NCBI RefSeq assembly: GCF_006715025.1
Contig: NZ_VFMK01000001.1
Span: forward strand, 2,542,001 to 2,606,000
DNA from: Serratia fonticola
Lineage (GTDB): Bacteria; Pseudomonadota; Gammaproteobacteria; Enterobacterales; Enterobacteriaceae
Direction: 5' to 3'
Length of the DNA: 64,000 nt
Positions 24,413-32,862 of the stretch are shown piece by piece (the first letter of the stretch is position 1; each line of letters begins with the position of its first letter). The notes under the pieces were generated by a model. The model did not search any database. It was given only the letters and a program-made list of their open reading frames with translations, and had not been told where the DNA came from. Position numbers and translations under genes: made by a program.

Positions 24413-24883
24413 CAGTTTCTCCTTGGCGACAAACTTGAGCTGTTAGCAGTATCCCATTGACGTTTGGGAATACCACCTAGTCTAGTCAATAGAGCGGGAA
24501 GGAAAATAACGTTATGTGCGCACTCAGACAATGGCGCTCCGTGACCAGATGTTGCCCTTGTTGAAAAATATTGCTGATGCTGGATCGGGGAGAGACTCGG
24601 TCCACCACTTCTATTGTGTGGGAAAGTAACCGTTCAGCTGTTTTTATAAATGATAGGTTACGGTGATAATCATAAAGAGGTATAGAAAGCAAAAAGGCCA
24701 ACAGAAGTGGAAGGTAGAATTAATACAATGGCGGAATTAATTCATTTCCGCTCAAATTTTTTTGATTATCTCTACTAAATACGGATTTTTCTCGGGCAGG
24801 TAATGACGTTATGACGATCTTATTTTATATAGAAAACTAAGTAATAGCAGCCAGCGCAAGGCAATAAAAACGGGTATCGAATG
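24413..24883. other. Gap between curA and uspC without a convincing gene
   Basis: About 470 bp. A 71-codon minus-strand frame exists at 24486-24701 but has no ribosome site and no family likeness, so it is not called. The part nearest curA holds its promoter and leader. AT-rich stretch 24720-24850. Confidence 0.5.
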
Positions 24884-25294
24884 CTAAAGCGGAACGATCA
24901 GGACATCGGTACTGCTGGTATTAATAAAGCGGGCTGCGGAGCAGGCCACTTTGCTCATCATGCTGTTACTATGGTTGCCGCAGATAACCAGGTCAAAAGG
25001 TTGCTGCTGGTTGGCATAGGTGAGACAGTCGCCCAGTTCACCATGAATAATCCGGGTGGCGGCGATAGGGTAGTTAGCTTTTAGGCGCAACTCTTCCAAA
25101 AATAACAGCGTTTCTTCTTCCATTAAGGCACGCAGATCGCCCAGCATTAGGCCGGTATAGATCTCGGGATTGGCAATCATACTGACCAGCGTGATCTGTC
25201 CGTTATAAGGGCGAACGATGGAAACGGCTCTTTCTACCAGTTGATGGCTGTCTGCTGCGACGGCAACTGCAACCAACACGTTTTGGTATGCCAT
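24884..25294 (-). CDS. uspC: Universal stress protein UspC
   Basis: A 136-residue single-domain Usp protein. It has the ILVAVAV-type start (NVLVAVAVAADSHQLVERAVSIVRP) and the conserved FDLVICGNHSNSMMSKVACSAARFINTSSTDVLIVPL end, matching UspC of E. coli, where uspC also lies next to flhD. Usp proteins bind ATP or act as dimers in stress tolerance; UspC is reported to affect motility and scaffolding of two-component systems. Strong ribosome site (AGGAG, 6 nt). The neighbourhood (Cnu-like gene then flhDC) supports the call. Confidence 0.92.
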   Translation of the reverse strand: MAYQNVLVAVAVAADSHQLVERAVSIVRPYNGQITLVSMIANPEIYTGLMLGDLRALMEEETLLFLEELRLKANYPIAATRIIHGELGDCLTYANQQQPFDLVICGNHSNSMMSKVACSAARFINTSSTDVLIVPL

Positions 25295-25439
25295 GATCTA
25301 CTCCTGTTACGGGTTTTACTGCTAAAAGGGTAGAACTTTGCGGGAGCCATAAATGTGTTTCATGTCACGCGCAACGGTAAATCTCAGGCGAGAGTACATG
25401 TTTCGCCATAAAAGATAAAAAGGTGCGCGTATCGCGAGG

Positions 25440-25655
25440 TTAAAGCACCTGAGCCCACAGTGACTTTGGCACTTTGCCAAGGTCGAACAGCTTGCCGGAG
25501 ACCAGTTCTGCGCGTCGATGGTCGGCGGCACGGTACATGTTGCTCATTTCGTTGTGGTCAGTCAGTGAGTAATTGAGCTTGTCATAGACTTTTTCTAGGC
25601 TGTCTAAACTGGAACATTTGCGGAATGTCATCAGGTAATCGATGGTACTCGTCAT
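25440..25655 (-). CDS. cnu: Hha/Cnu-family nucleoid co-regulator
   Basis: A 71-residue protein of the Hha/YmoA/Cnu family that binds H-NS/StpA and sharpens silencing of AT-rich DNA. Family marks: DYLM-FRKCSSLDSLEKVYDKLNYSLTDHNE and MYRAADHRRAELVSGKLFDLGKVPKSLW; the last block is nearer Cnu/YdgT than Hha. The frame is open 17 codons upstream of the chosen ATG (25655), but the N-terminus above matches the family length, and no good ribosome site supports the longer form. It lies between uspC and flhD, in an AT-rich setting. Confidence 0.88.
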   Translation of the reverse strand: MTSTIDYLMTFRKCSSLDSLEKVYDKLNYSLTDHNEMSNMYRAADHRRAELVSGKLFDLGKVPKSLWAQVL

Positions 25656-25872
25656 GGTTGAAATATAGCCTGTTAATAGTTTTAGATCGTAAATAAAAAG
25701 CATCACATGCGTGTAGAGAAAGCCGTTGGCAGGGATGCGCCGTTTGATAAAGGAATAAAAACAAAAAAGATTACATTGCGTCTAAATAACCCCAAATAGG
25801 CACATGAACGCTACGTGAATGATAATATGTGCTGCGCATCTCGGCAATATTTCTGAACATATAAAAGACTAA

Positions 25873-25887
25873 TTAGGGTTAATCTTA
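25873..25887 (+). promoter_or_regulatory. RcsAB-like box, upstream copy
   Basis: TTAGGGTTAATCTTA agrees with the enterobacterial flhDC-type RcsAB box at 12 of 15 positions by my count. It lies ~220 bp upstream of the Cnu-like gene and ~1.2 kb upstream of flhD. Confidence 0.35.
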
Positions 25888-26722
25888 ACATGCCTTACCT
25901 TAGACGCTGATGCGATTGAGTCACTCGCTGCTATTTTCATAACAGGTGAGAAGTCCGAACGCCAATCCAGAGAAACGAAAGTAAATGGTATCGAATCTGG
26001 TTTACATCTCCAAGCTTGAAGGCTGAAATTTGCGGTGTTGCTGGGGAGATGTTCAAAAAAATTGTTTAAGATGTTTAAAAGCTAAGCGATGAAATTTTTT
26101 TTGGCTAACAAACGGACAAAATAATAAGGTCAGAGCGTTTTATTCTATTTTACAGAAATCGATGCGGAAGATTAAGAATTTTACCTAAAAAAGGATGGGG
26201 TAAGATGAATAATAATAGAGTCGATAATTAGATCTAAAGGCCGGAATTCCGGTGTCAACAGACAGTTTATTTTTAGTTTTCTAGGAAACTTCTCTATCGC
26301 ATTTAAGTAATAATCTTATTTTTGAAATATATCGTTACTTCTATTTACTTGTTAATGAGTAAAATATGACGTCTTACCCAAAGAAAGCTCGCCTGTAGAA
26401 ATTTGAAACAGCCGTTATCATTAGGTTTAAGTTTAATCTGGGGCTTGGAAGCGGCGGCAGGTTCTCATCGAGCCCTTATCCATTGTCGTTGTTTTATGAT
26501 GATATTAAGTATTTTAGACTGACTTGTACCGGTGTTAGCGGATTTTTGTTCTGTGATTTCACTTTGGTAAAGGTTTTGTTCGAATTGATCTAAAAAAATG
26601 GCTTTTTTGGCTTATAAACATTGTTTTTAAGACGTTTTTTTACTTCGGTGCGATTTTTGAGCTAACATATGGTTAAGAAATGCACGAAATATGCGTCATT
26701 TTAAGGGGTTTTTTTTTATTTT

Positions 26723-26738
26723 TGTGACTTATGTAGCA
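26723..26738 (+). promoter_or_regulatory. CRP-like site upstream of flhDC
   Basis: TGTGA-N6-TAGCA: left half perfect, right half 3 of 5. Its centre (26730.5) lies ~72 bp before the predicted start of transcription (~26802), the same distance I recall for the activating CRP site of E. coli flhDC. Confidence 0.5.
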
Positions 26739-26766
26739 TTTTTTTTAAAATTGCCTATATCTTACG

Positions 26767-26796
26767 TTGTGTGGCCTAAGGGTTCAGGGGTAGAGT
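26767..26796 (+). promoter_or_regulatory. flhD: Predicted flhDC sigma-70 promoter
   Basis: -35 TTGTGT (26767-26772), 18-bp spacer, -10 TAGAGT (26791-26796), predicted start ~26802-26803. The elements are imperfect, as expected for an activator-dependent promoter. It gives a 5' leader of ~260 nt before flhD. Confidence 0.45.
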
Positions 26797-26805
26797 TGCG
26801 CTGTA

Positions 26806-26820
26806 TTAGGAATAATCTTA
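26806..26820 (+). promoter_or_regulatory. RcsAB box just downstream of the flhDC start
   Basis: TTAGGAATAATCTTA differs by one base from the RcsAB box I recall in E. coli flhDC, and its position relative to the predicted start (about +4 to +18) is the same. RcsB with RcsA represses flhDC there. rcsA is encoded at 9670-10299. Confidence 0.75.
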
Positions 26821-27003
26821 TTATTTTTGTAAAATAGTTTCATTGTGAAAACACACTTAGAAGCAGGATGCTGTATATCTATACACGTTGGTTTACACAC
26901 GTATCAAATACTGAGTAGCAACCCGAATTGAGTATAGCCGCAAGGTTATAGCGGCTGGCATTCAGGGATTTTCTTGCCAGCCTTGGGAATAAACCCAGGT
27001 CAC

Positions 27004-27023
27004 GGGCGATAAATTTATCACCC
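27004..27023 (+). promoter_or_regulatory. Stem-loop in the flhDC leader
   Basis: GGGCGATAAATTTATCACCC is a near-perfect 20-nt palindrome ~40 nt before the flhD ATG. It may shape translation or mRNA stability. Confidence 0.4.
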
Positions 27024-27061
27024 AGCGTATGTTTTTAAACATAGTCTGTCGGGATGGGAAT

Positions 27062-27412
27062 ATGGGTACGTCTGAATTACTTAAACATATTTATGACATC
27101 AATTTGTCATATTTGCTTCTAGCACAGCGTCTGATTAACGATGAGAAAGCGTCCGCAATGTTCCGTTTGGGCATCGATGAAACTATGGCTGATACCTTGT
27201 CACAACTCACGTTGCCACAAATGGTCAAATTGGCTGAAACCAACCAATTGGTCTGCCATTTCCGTTTCACCGATCACAATACTATCGAATGTCTGACCAA
27301 AGAATCCCGTGTTGATGATTTGCAACAAATCCATACCGGCATTTTGTTATCAAGTCATTTGCTGAAACAGCTAGCGGGTAAAGACGGTAGTGTGACGAAG
27401 AAAAGAGCCTGA
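27062..27412 (+). CDS. flhD: FlhD, flagellar master regulator subunit
   Basis: A 116-residue helical protein that joins FlhC as FlhD4C2, the activator of class II flagellar promoters. Near-identical to E. coli: TSELLKHIYDINLSYLLLAQRLI, DKASAMFRLGI, LPQMVKLAETNQLVCHFRF, SRVDDLQQIHTGILLS. I chose ATG 27062 (matching the family N-terminus) over an in-frame start at 27029. The TGA overlaps the flhC ATG by one base, so the two are translationally coupled. Confidence 0.98.
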   Translation: MGTSELLKHIYDINLSYLLLAQRLINDEKASAMFRLGIDETMADTLSQLTLPQMVKLAETNQLVCHFRFTDHNTIECLTKESRVDDLQQIHTGILLSSHLLKQLAGKDGSVTKKRA

Positions 27413-27996
27413 TGATGAGTGAGAAAAGTATTGTTCAGGAAGCCAAAGACATTCAACTCGCTATGGAGTTGATCACGTTGGGGGCTCGCTTGCAGATGCT
27501 GGAAAGCGAAACGCAACTTAGCCGTGGGCGTTTGATCAAATTGTACAAGGAATTACGGGGGAGTCCGCCGCCAAAGGGAATGCTGCCCTTTTCTACCGAC
27601 TGGTTTATGACCTGGGAACATAACATCCATTCGTCGATGTTTTATAACGCCTACCAGTTCTTGCTGAAATGCGGGCAATGTCAGGGTGTGGAGGCCGTGG
27701 TTAAAGCCTATCGCCTGTATCTGGAGCAGTGCCCGCAGCAACCTGATGAGCCGCCTTTGCTGGCGTTGACCCGCGCCTGGACGCTGGTGCGTTTTGTCGA
27801 TAGTGGAATGCTGCAACTTTCCGCCTGCAACTGCTGTGGCGGCACGTTTATTACTCATGCTCATCAACCGCTCAACAGCTTTGTCTGCAGTTTATGCCAG
27901 CCTCCTTCCCGCGCAGTAAAAAAACGTAAACTTTCGCCGCAACTGGCCGATATTATTCCACAACTGCTGGACGAGCAGGTTAAACGCGCGGTCTGA
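27412..27996 (+). CDS. flhC: FlhC, flagellar master regulator subunit
   Basis: A 194-residue partner of FlhD. It carries the DNA-contacting N-terminal region (MSEKSIVQEAKDIQLAMELITLGARLQMLESETQLSRGRL) and the C-terminal zinc site of four Cys (CNCCGG ... CSLC). Length matches the family. ATG 27412 overlaps the flhD stop; a second ATG at 27415 matches the E. coli start. The last 70 bases contain the sigma-28 promoter of motA. Confidence 0.98.
   Translation: MMSEKSIVQEAKDIQLAMELITLGARLQMLESETQLSRGRLIKLYKELRGSPPPKGMLPFSTDWFMTWEHNIHSSMFYNAYQFLLKCGQCQGVEAVVKAYRLYLEQCPQQPDEPPLLALTRAWTLVRFVDSGMLQLSACNCCGGTFITHAHQPLNSFVCSLCQPPSRAVKKRKLSPQLADIIPQLLDEQVKRAV
27927..27953 (+). promoter_or_regulatory. Sigma-28 (FliA) promoter of motA, inside flhC
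   Basis: TAAACTTT-N11-GCCGATAT. Both parts match the sigma-28 consensus (TAAAGTTT-N11-GCCGATAA) at 7 of 8 positions with the exact 11-bp spacer. It sits inside the flhC coding sequence ~190 bp before motA. Confidence 0.8.
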
Positions 27997-28041
27997 GCCC
28001 GTTTTTCAGGCTCATTGAAAACACAGACTGGTGAAAAGCAA

Positions 28042-28061
28042 GAGCCCGGAACTCCGGGCTC
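28042..28061 (+). terminator. Hairpin between flhC and motA
   Basis: Perfect palindrome GAGCCCGG-AACT-CCGGGCTC, 45 nt after flhC, with no U-tract. It could partly separate flhDC from mot-che transcripts. Confidence 0.5.
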
Positions 28062-28143
28062 CTTGGTGCGGCCCGTGCTGTACCTCTGCAATTCACCCGC
28101 GCTGACCCACCTTCCATCCACATTGTGAATTTAAGGAATACGT

Positions 28144-29034
28144 GTGCTAGTTATTTTGGGTTATCTCGTGGTATTGGGTGCGGTGTTTGGCGGCTACATG
28201 ATTGTAGGGGGCCACCTTGGCGCACTCTATCAGCCGGCAGAATTCCTGATCATCGGCGGGGCTGGTGTAGGCGCTTTTATCGTTGGTAACAATGGTAAAG
28301 CGATCAAATCTACCTTGCGCGCTATTCCCAAGCTGATGCGCCGCTCAAAATACAGCAAAGATCTGTATATGGATCTGATGGCATTACTCTTCCGCTTACT
28401 GGCCAAATCTCGCCAACAGGGCATGTTGTCGCTTGAGCGCGATATCGATAATCCACAGGAAAGCGAAATTTTTTCTAATTATCCGCGCATTCTTGCCGAT
28501 AACCATTTGGTGGAATTTATTACCGATTATTTACGGCTAATGGTGAGCGGCAACATGAACGCATTTGAGATTGAAGCGTTGATGGATGAAGAGATCGAAA
28601 CCTTCGAACAGGAAAGCGAGGTACCTGCAGGCAGCCTGACCATGGTGGGGGATTCGTTGCCTGCCTTTGGTATTGTCGCCGCCGTAATGGGCGTGGTACA
28701 TGCCTTGGCCTCGGCCGATCGGCCCGCCGCTGAGTTGGGAGCGTTGATTGCTAATGCGATGGTCGGTACGTTCCTTGGCATTCTGCTGGCCTACGGATTT
28801 ATCTCGCCATTGGCCACGTTGCTGCGCCAGAAAAGTGCTGAAACCACCAAGATGATGCAGTGTGTCAAAGTCACTTTACTGTCTAGCCTGAATGGCTATG
28901 CGCCGCAGATCGCGGTCGAGTTTGGCCGCAAAACGCTGTACACCACGGAGCGTCCTTCCTTCATTGAGCTGGAAGAGCATGTGCGCCGAGTGAAAGCTCC
29001 GGCACATCAGGAGACGGAAGAACAAGACGCATGA
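28144..29034 (+). CDS. motA: MotA, flagellar stator proton-channel subunit
   Basis: A 296-residue inner-membrane protein with four helices (two near the N-terminus, two after the large cytoplasmic loop). MotA5MotB2 units convert proton flow into rotor torque. The loop region LMRRSKYSKDLYMDLMALLFRL and the later helices GDSLPAFGIVAAVMGVVHAL and FLGILLAYGFISPLATLL are standard. Start is GTG 28144, as the family N-terminus (VLGYLVVLG-VFGGY) requires. It overlaps motB by 4 bp. Confidence 0.98.
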   Translation: MLVILGYLVVLGAVFGGYMIVGGHLGALYQPAEFLIIGGAGVGAFIVGNNGKAIKSTLRAIPKLMRRSKYSKDLYMDLMALLFRLLAKSRQQGMLSLERDIDNPQESEIFSNYPRILADNHLVEFITDYLRLMVSGNMNAFEIEALMDEEIETFEQESEVPAGSLTMVGDSLPAFGIVAAVMGVVHALASADRPAAELGALIANAMVGTFLGILLAYGFISPLATLLRQKSAETTKMMQCVKVTLLSSLNGYAPQIAVEFGRKTLYTTERPSFIELEEHVRRVKAPAHQETEEQDA

Positions 29035-30146
29035 AGCAGAATCACCCGGTTATTCTGGTCCGAAAGCGTAAGTCCCATCATGCCGCCCATCACGGCGGTT
29101 CCTGGAAAATCGCGTACGCCGATTTTATGACGGCGATGATGGCGTTTTTTCTGGTGATGTGGCTGCTGGCGATTGCCAGCCCGCAAGAGTTGACGCAGAT
29201 AGCTGAATATTTCCGTACTCCGCTGAAAGTGGCGTTGACCAGTGGTAACAAGAGCAGCTCAGAGAGCAGCCCGATCCCGGGGGGCGGTGACGATCCGACT
29301 CATCAGGAAGGGCTGGTGAAAAAACAGGTGGATTCTCAGGAGACACGGGCGGAAGAAAGGCGCCTGAATAAGCTGCGGGAACAGCTCGATGAGCTGATTG
29401 AATCGGATCCGCGCCTGAAAGTATTACGACCCCATCTGATGATCAACATGATGGACGAAGGGTTACGCATCCAGATTATCGATAGCCAGAATCGACCGAT
29501 GTTCAAGACCGGCAGTGCGCAGGTGGAGAGCTATATGCGCGATATCCTGCGTGCGATAGCGCCGATCCTGAATGATTTGCCCAACAAGATCAGTCTGTCT
29601 GGGCATACTGACGATCTGCCGTATGCCACCGGAGAACGCTATTACAGCAACTGGGAGCTTTCCGCCGATCGTGCCAATGCTTCGCGGCGCGAACTGATCG
29701 CGGGTGGGTTGGCTGAAGGGAAGGTGTTGCGCGTGGTGGGCATGGCATCGACCATGAGTCTGAAACAACACGGTGCAGACGATGCGATCAACCGGCGTAT
29801 TACTCTTTTGGTGCTGAATAAACAAACCCAGCAGGGCATCGAGCAAGAAAATGCCGAAAGTAACGCAACGGAAATCAAACAACCGGACAGCATGAAACAA
29901 TGGGTGCCGCCCGTGGCGGCACCCGCGGTAGCAACACCAGCAACGCCAGCAATACCAGTAACATCAGCACCTCCGGCACCGGTCACGACTCCATTGTCGG
30001 CTCCGGCTGCCGCGTTGCCCGCCGTGGAAACCGTGCCTGAGCGGCCTGCAACGCCGGTGCCTGCTACCGCATCTGGGCCTACTACGGCTATTCCGGCGGC
30101 CCCTTCCGCTACGCCACCGACTAACAGCGACTCACAGCAGAGGTGA
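29031..30146 (+). CDS. motB: MotB, stator subunit with peptidoglycan-binding domain
   Basis: A 371-residue protein with one helix carrying the proton-binding Asp31 (AYADFMTAMMAFFLVMWLL) and a periplasmic OmpA-like domain (~residues 120-270) that anchors to peptidoglycan (SLSGHTDDLPYATGERYYSNWELSADRANASRRELI). Overlaps motA by 4 bp. Unusual: a ~90-residue Ala/Pro/Thr-rich tail (from ~residue 280) makes it much longer than E. coli MotB (308). Confidence 0.97.
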   Translation: MKQNHPVILVRKRKSHHAAHHGGSWKIAYADFMTAMMAFFLVMWLLAIASPQELTQIAEYFRTPLKVALTSGNKSSSESSPIPGGGDDPTHQEGLVKKQVDSQETRAEERRLNKLREQLDELIESDPRLKVLRPHLMINMMDEGLRIQIIDSQNRPMFKTGSAQVESYMRDILRAIAPILNDLPNKISLSGHTDDLPYATGERYYSNWELSADRANASRRELIAGGLAEGKVLRVVGMASTMSLKQHGADDAINRRITLLVLNKQTQQGIEQENAESNATEIKQPDSMKQWVPPVAAPAVATPATPAIPVTSAPPAPVTTPLSAPAAALPAVETVPERPATPVPATASGPTTAIPAAPSATPPTNSDSQQR

Positions 30147-30150
30147 CACC

Positions 30151-32151
30151 GTGAGCATGGATATAAGCGCTTTTTATCAGACCTTCTTTGATGAGGCAGA
30201 CGAGCTGCTGGCCGATATGGAGCAACATCTGCTGGAGCTGGATCCACTGGCTCCGGATATTGAGCCACTGAATGCGATATTTCGCGCTGCTCATTCGATC
30301 AAGGGAGGGGCCGCAACTTTCGGCTTCAGCGTTTTGCAGGAAACCACCCACCTGCTCGAGAATTTGCTGGATGGTGCACGGCGTCATGAAATGAGCCTGA
30401 GCACCGAGATTATCAACCTGTTTCTGGAAACCAAAGACATTATGCAGGAGCAACTGGACGCCTATAAAACGTCGCAACAACCTGATGCCGAGAGCTTTGA
30501 ATATATCTGTCAGGCACTGCGGCAACTGGCTTTGGAAGCACGACAGCAGGATGGCGCTATTGTCACCCCGGATGAAGACACCCCCTCAGAGGCAGAGGTG
30601 GCCGCACCCGCAAAGAGCGAAGAAGGCATGCGTATCAGCTTAAGCAACCTGAAGCCGAGCGAAATTCCGCTGATGCTGGAAGAGTTGGGCAATCTGGGGG
30701 AGGTTAAAAACTCGCACCAGACCGAGAATAGCCTGGAAGTCACCTTGCTGACCTCGGCCAGCGAAGACGATATCAGCGCGGTACTGTGTTTTGTGCTGGA
30801 GCCGGAACAGATTGCTTTCTCTACGCCACCACAGGCCATACCCCAGGCGGCAGTTAGCGTGACAGAACCTGAGCCCGTAACGGCGCCACAGCCAGCGGCC
30901 GTGGCCAAGCCGGTTGTGGCTGCGCCAACGGCTGAAGCGCCGAAGGTCAGAGCCAAGGCCAGTGAGTCTACCAGCATCCGCGTGGCGGTTGAAAAGGTGG
31001 ACCAACTGATCAATCTGGTGGGGGAACTGGTGATCACCCAGTCCATGCTCGCTCAACGTTCCGGCACGCTGGATCCGGTCAATCATGGCGATCTGCTCAA
31101 TAGCATGAGCCAGTTGGAGCGCAATGCCCGTGACTTGCAAGAATCGGTGATGTCGATCCGCATGATGCCGATGGAGTATGTCTTCAGCCGTTTCCCGCGT
31201 TTGGTGCGCGATCTGGCCAGCAAGTTGGATAAGCAGGTGGAGCTAACCTTGAAAGGCAGTTCTACCGAGCTGGATAAGAGCCTGATTGAACGCATTATCG
31301 ATCCGCTGACGCACCTGGTACGCAATAGCCTCGATCATGGTATTGAAGAACCGGCCGTCCGTGTGGCAGCCGGGAAATCTGAAGTGGGTAACCTGATCCT
31401 GTCGGCAGAGCACCAGGGCGGTAATATCTGCATTGAGGTTACCGATGATGGCGCGGGCCTCAATCGCCAGAAAATCCTCGCCAAGGCTGCTTCGCAAGGG
31501 TTGCCGGTAAACGAAAGCATGAGCGATGAAGAAGTCGGTATGCTGATTTTTGCTCCGGGATTCTCCACCGCAGAGCAGGTGACGGACGTTTCCGGTCGCG
31601 GCGTGGGGATGGACGTCGTGAAGCGAAATATTCAGGAAATGGGCGGCCACGTTGAAATTCACTCCCAGGCCGGTAAAGGCACGTCAATCCGCATTCTGCT
31701 GCCATTAACGTTGGCAATCCTCGATGGTATGTCGGTCAAGGTGAATGAAGAGGTCTTTATTCTGCCCTTGAATGCCGTGATGGAATCATTACAGCCGCTG
31801 GCAGAGGATTTACATCCGTTAGCGGGGGGAGAGCGTGTCTTGCAAGTGCGTGGTGAATATCTGCCTCTGGTTGAACTGTTCCGCATATTTGACGTTGAGG
31901 GCGCAAAGACCGAGGCCACTCAGGGCATTGTTGTGATCCTGCAGAGCGCCGGGCGCCGCTATGCGCTGCTGGTAGATCAATTGATTGGACAGCATCAGGT
32001 GGTAGTGAAGAATCTGGAAAGTAATTACCGCAAGGTACCAGGTATTTCTGCTGCCACTATTTTAGGGGATGGTAGCGTGGCGTTGATTGTGGATGTTTCG
32101 GCGCTGCAAACCCTAAACCGTGAAAAGCGTCTGACGGACGTCGCCGCATAA
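30151..32151 (+). CDS. cheA: CheA, chemotaxis histidine kinase
   Basis: A 666-residue kinase that takes signals from receptors and phosphorylates CheY and CheB. P1 Hpt domain with His48 (IFRAAHSIKGG), P2 binding domain, P3 dimerisation (NARDLQESVMSIRMMPM), P4 kinase with N, G1 and G2 boxes (DPLTHLVRNSLDHGIE; DDGAGLNRQ; GRGVGMDVVKRNI; GKGTSIRILLPLTLAI) and a CheW-like P5 at the C-terminus. The start is GTG 30151 with AGAGGTGACACC before it; the peptide MSMDISAFYQTFFDEADELLADMEQHLL matches E. coli. Confidence 0.98.
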   Translation: MSMDISAFYQTFFDEADELLADMEQHLLELDPLAPDIEPLNAIFRAAHSIKGGAATFGFSVLQETTHLLENLLDGARRHEMSLSTEIINLFLETKDIMQEQLDAYKTSQQPDAESFEYICQALRQLALEARQQDGAIVTPDEDTPSEAEVAAPAKSEEGMRISLSNLKPSEIPLMLEELGNLGEVKNSHQTENSLEVTLLTSASEDDISAVLCFVLEPEQIAFSTPPQAIPQAAVSVTEPEPVTAPQPAAVAKPVVAAPTAEAPKVRAKASESTSIRVAVEKVDQLINLVGELVITQSMLAQRSGTLDPVNHGDLLNSMSQLERNARDLQESVMSIRMMPMEYVFSRFPRLVRDLASKLDKQVELTLKGSSTELDKSLIERIIDPLTHLVRNSLDHGIEEPAVRVAAGKSEVGNLILSAEHQGGNICIEVTDDGAGLNRQKILAKAASQGLPVNESMSDEEVGMLIFAPGFSTAEQVTDVSGRGVGMDVVKRNIQEMGGHVEIHSQAGKGTSIRILLPLTLAILDGMSVKVNEEVFILPLNAVMESLQPLAEDLHPLAGGERVLQVRGEYLPLVELFRIFDVEGAKTEATQGIVVILQSAGRRYALLVDQLIGQHQVVVKNLESNYRKVPGISAATILGDGSVALIVDVSALQTLNREKRLTDVAA

Positions 32152-32182
32152 TTATTAACCGACTGATTTAAAGGTGATCTAA

Positions 32183-32683
32183 ATGGCAGGACTTGCAGCC
32201 GTCAGCAAACTGGCTGGCGAAACGGTAGGTCAGGAGTTCCTGATTTTTACCTTGGGTAATGAAGAGTATGGCATTGATATCCTCAAGGTTCAGGAGATCC
32301 GCGGTTACGATCAGGTCACGCGTATCGCCAACACCCCCGCCTTTATCAAAGGGGTGACCAATCTGCGCGGTGTGATTGTGCCGATTATCGATCTGCGCGT
32401 GAAGTTTGCGCAGCAGGATGTTTCTTACGATGAAAACACCGTGGTGATCGTACTGAATTTTGGTCAGCGCGTGGTGGGGATCGTGGTAGATGGCGTGTCC
32501 GATGTGTTGTCGCTGACTACCGAACAGATCCGTCCGGCCCCGGAGTTTGCCGTCACGTTGGCAACGGAATACCTCACTGGGTTGGGGTCGCTGGGTGAGC
32601 GCATGCTGATCCTGGTCGATATCGAGAAACTGCTGAGCAGCGAAGAGATGTCGTTGGTCGACAGCGTAGCGAAGAGCGCCTGA
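32183..32683 (+). CDS. cheW: CheW, receptor-kinase adaptor
   Basis: A 166-residue adaptor that couples CheA to chemoreceptors. The whole protein is one CheW domain: EFLIFTLGNEEYGIDILKVQEIRGYDQVTRIANTPAFIKGVTNLRGVIVPIIDLR. AGGTGATCTAA precedes the ATG. Last gene of the mot-che unit, followed by a terminator. Confidence 0.98.
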   Translation: MAGLAAVSKLAGETVGQEFLIFTLGNEEYGIDILKVQEIRGYDQVTRIANTPAFIKGVTNLRGVIVPIIDLRVKFAQQDVSYDENTVVIVLNFGQRVVGIVVDGVSDVLSLTTEQIRPAPEFAVTLATEYLTGLGSLGERMLILVDIEKLLSSEEMSLVDSVAKSA

Positions 32684-32716
32684 TCGCCTGCTGCTAATAT
32701 ATTCCCTCTCCATTGT

Positions 32717-32736
32717 GGGAGGGGATCCTCCCTTTT
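32717..32736 (+). terminator. Terminator after cheW
   Basis: Stem GGGAGG / CCTCCC with a GGAT loop and TTTT, 34 nt after cheW. Confidence 0.8.
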
Positions 32737-32779
32737 GCCGCATGTTTCGCCTTACTGAAAAATAGTTAGTCCTTTCCCA

Positions 32780-32806
32780 TAAAGATCTCTTCAGTCACGC
32801 CGATAA
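32780..32806 (+). promoter_or_regulatory. Sigma-28 promoter of the first MCP gene
   Basis: TAAAGATC-N11-GCCGATAA: -10 perfect, -35 core TAAAG intact, spacer exact. It lies 57 bp before the MCP gene start. Confidence 0.9.
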
Positions 32807-32862
32807 CTCTTCCAGTTAACGTACACAGCGTTTGTCTGTGCGGGCTTCCAAGAAGGGTAAAC

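Larger units (their letters stand above)
25656..27061. promoter_or_regulatory. flhDC upstream regulatory region (~1.4 kb)
   Basis: An AT-rich gap of ~1.4 kb between the Cnu-like gene and flhD with no supported ORF. It must hold the divergent promoters of cnu and flhDC. I see two RcsAB-like boxes, a CRP-like site and a sigma-70-type promoter (listed separately), plus a stem-loop in the leader. The size and AT content fit the long, multi-input flhDC promoters of enterobacteria. Confidence 0.7.

Noticed and set aside
24486..24701. 71-codon minus-strand frame between curA and uspC
   Set aside because: No ribosome site, no membrane or domain features, unremarkable composition.
27029..27061. Upstream ATG for FlhD
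   Set aside because: Adds 11 residues not found in the family and lacks a ribosome site.
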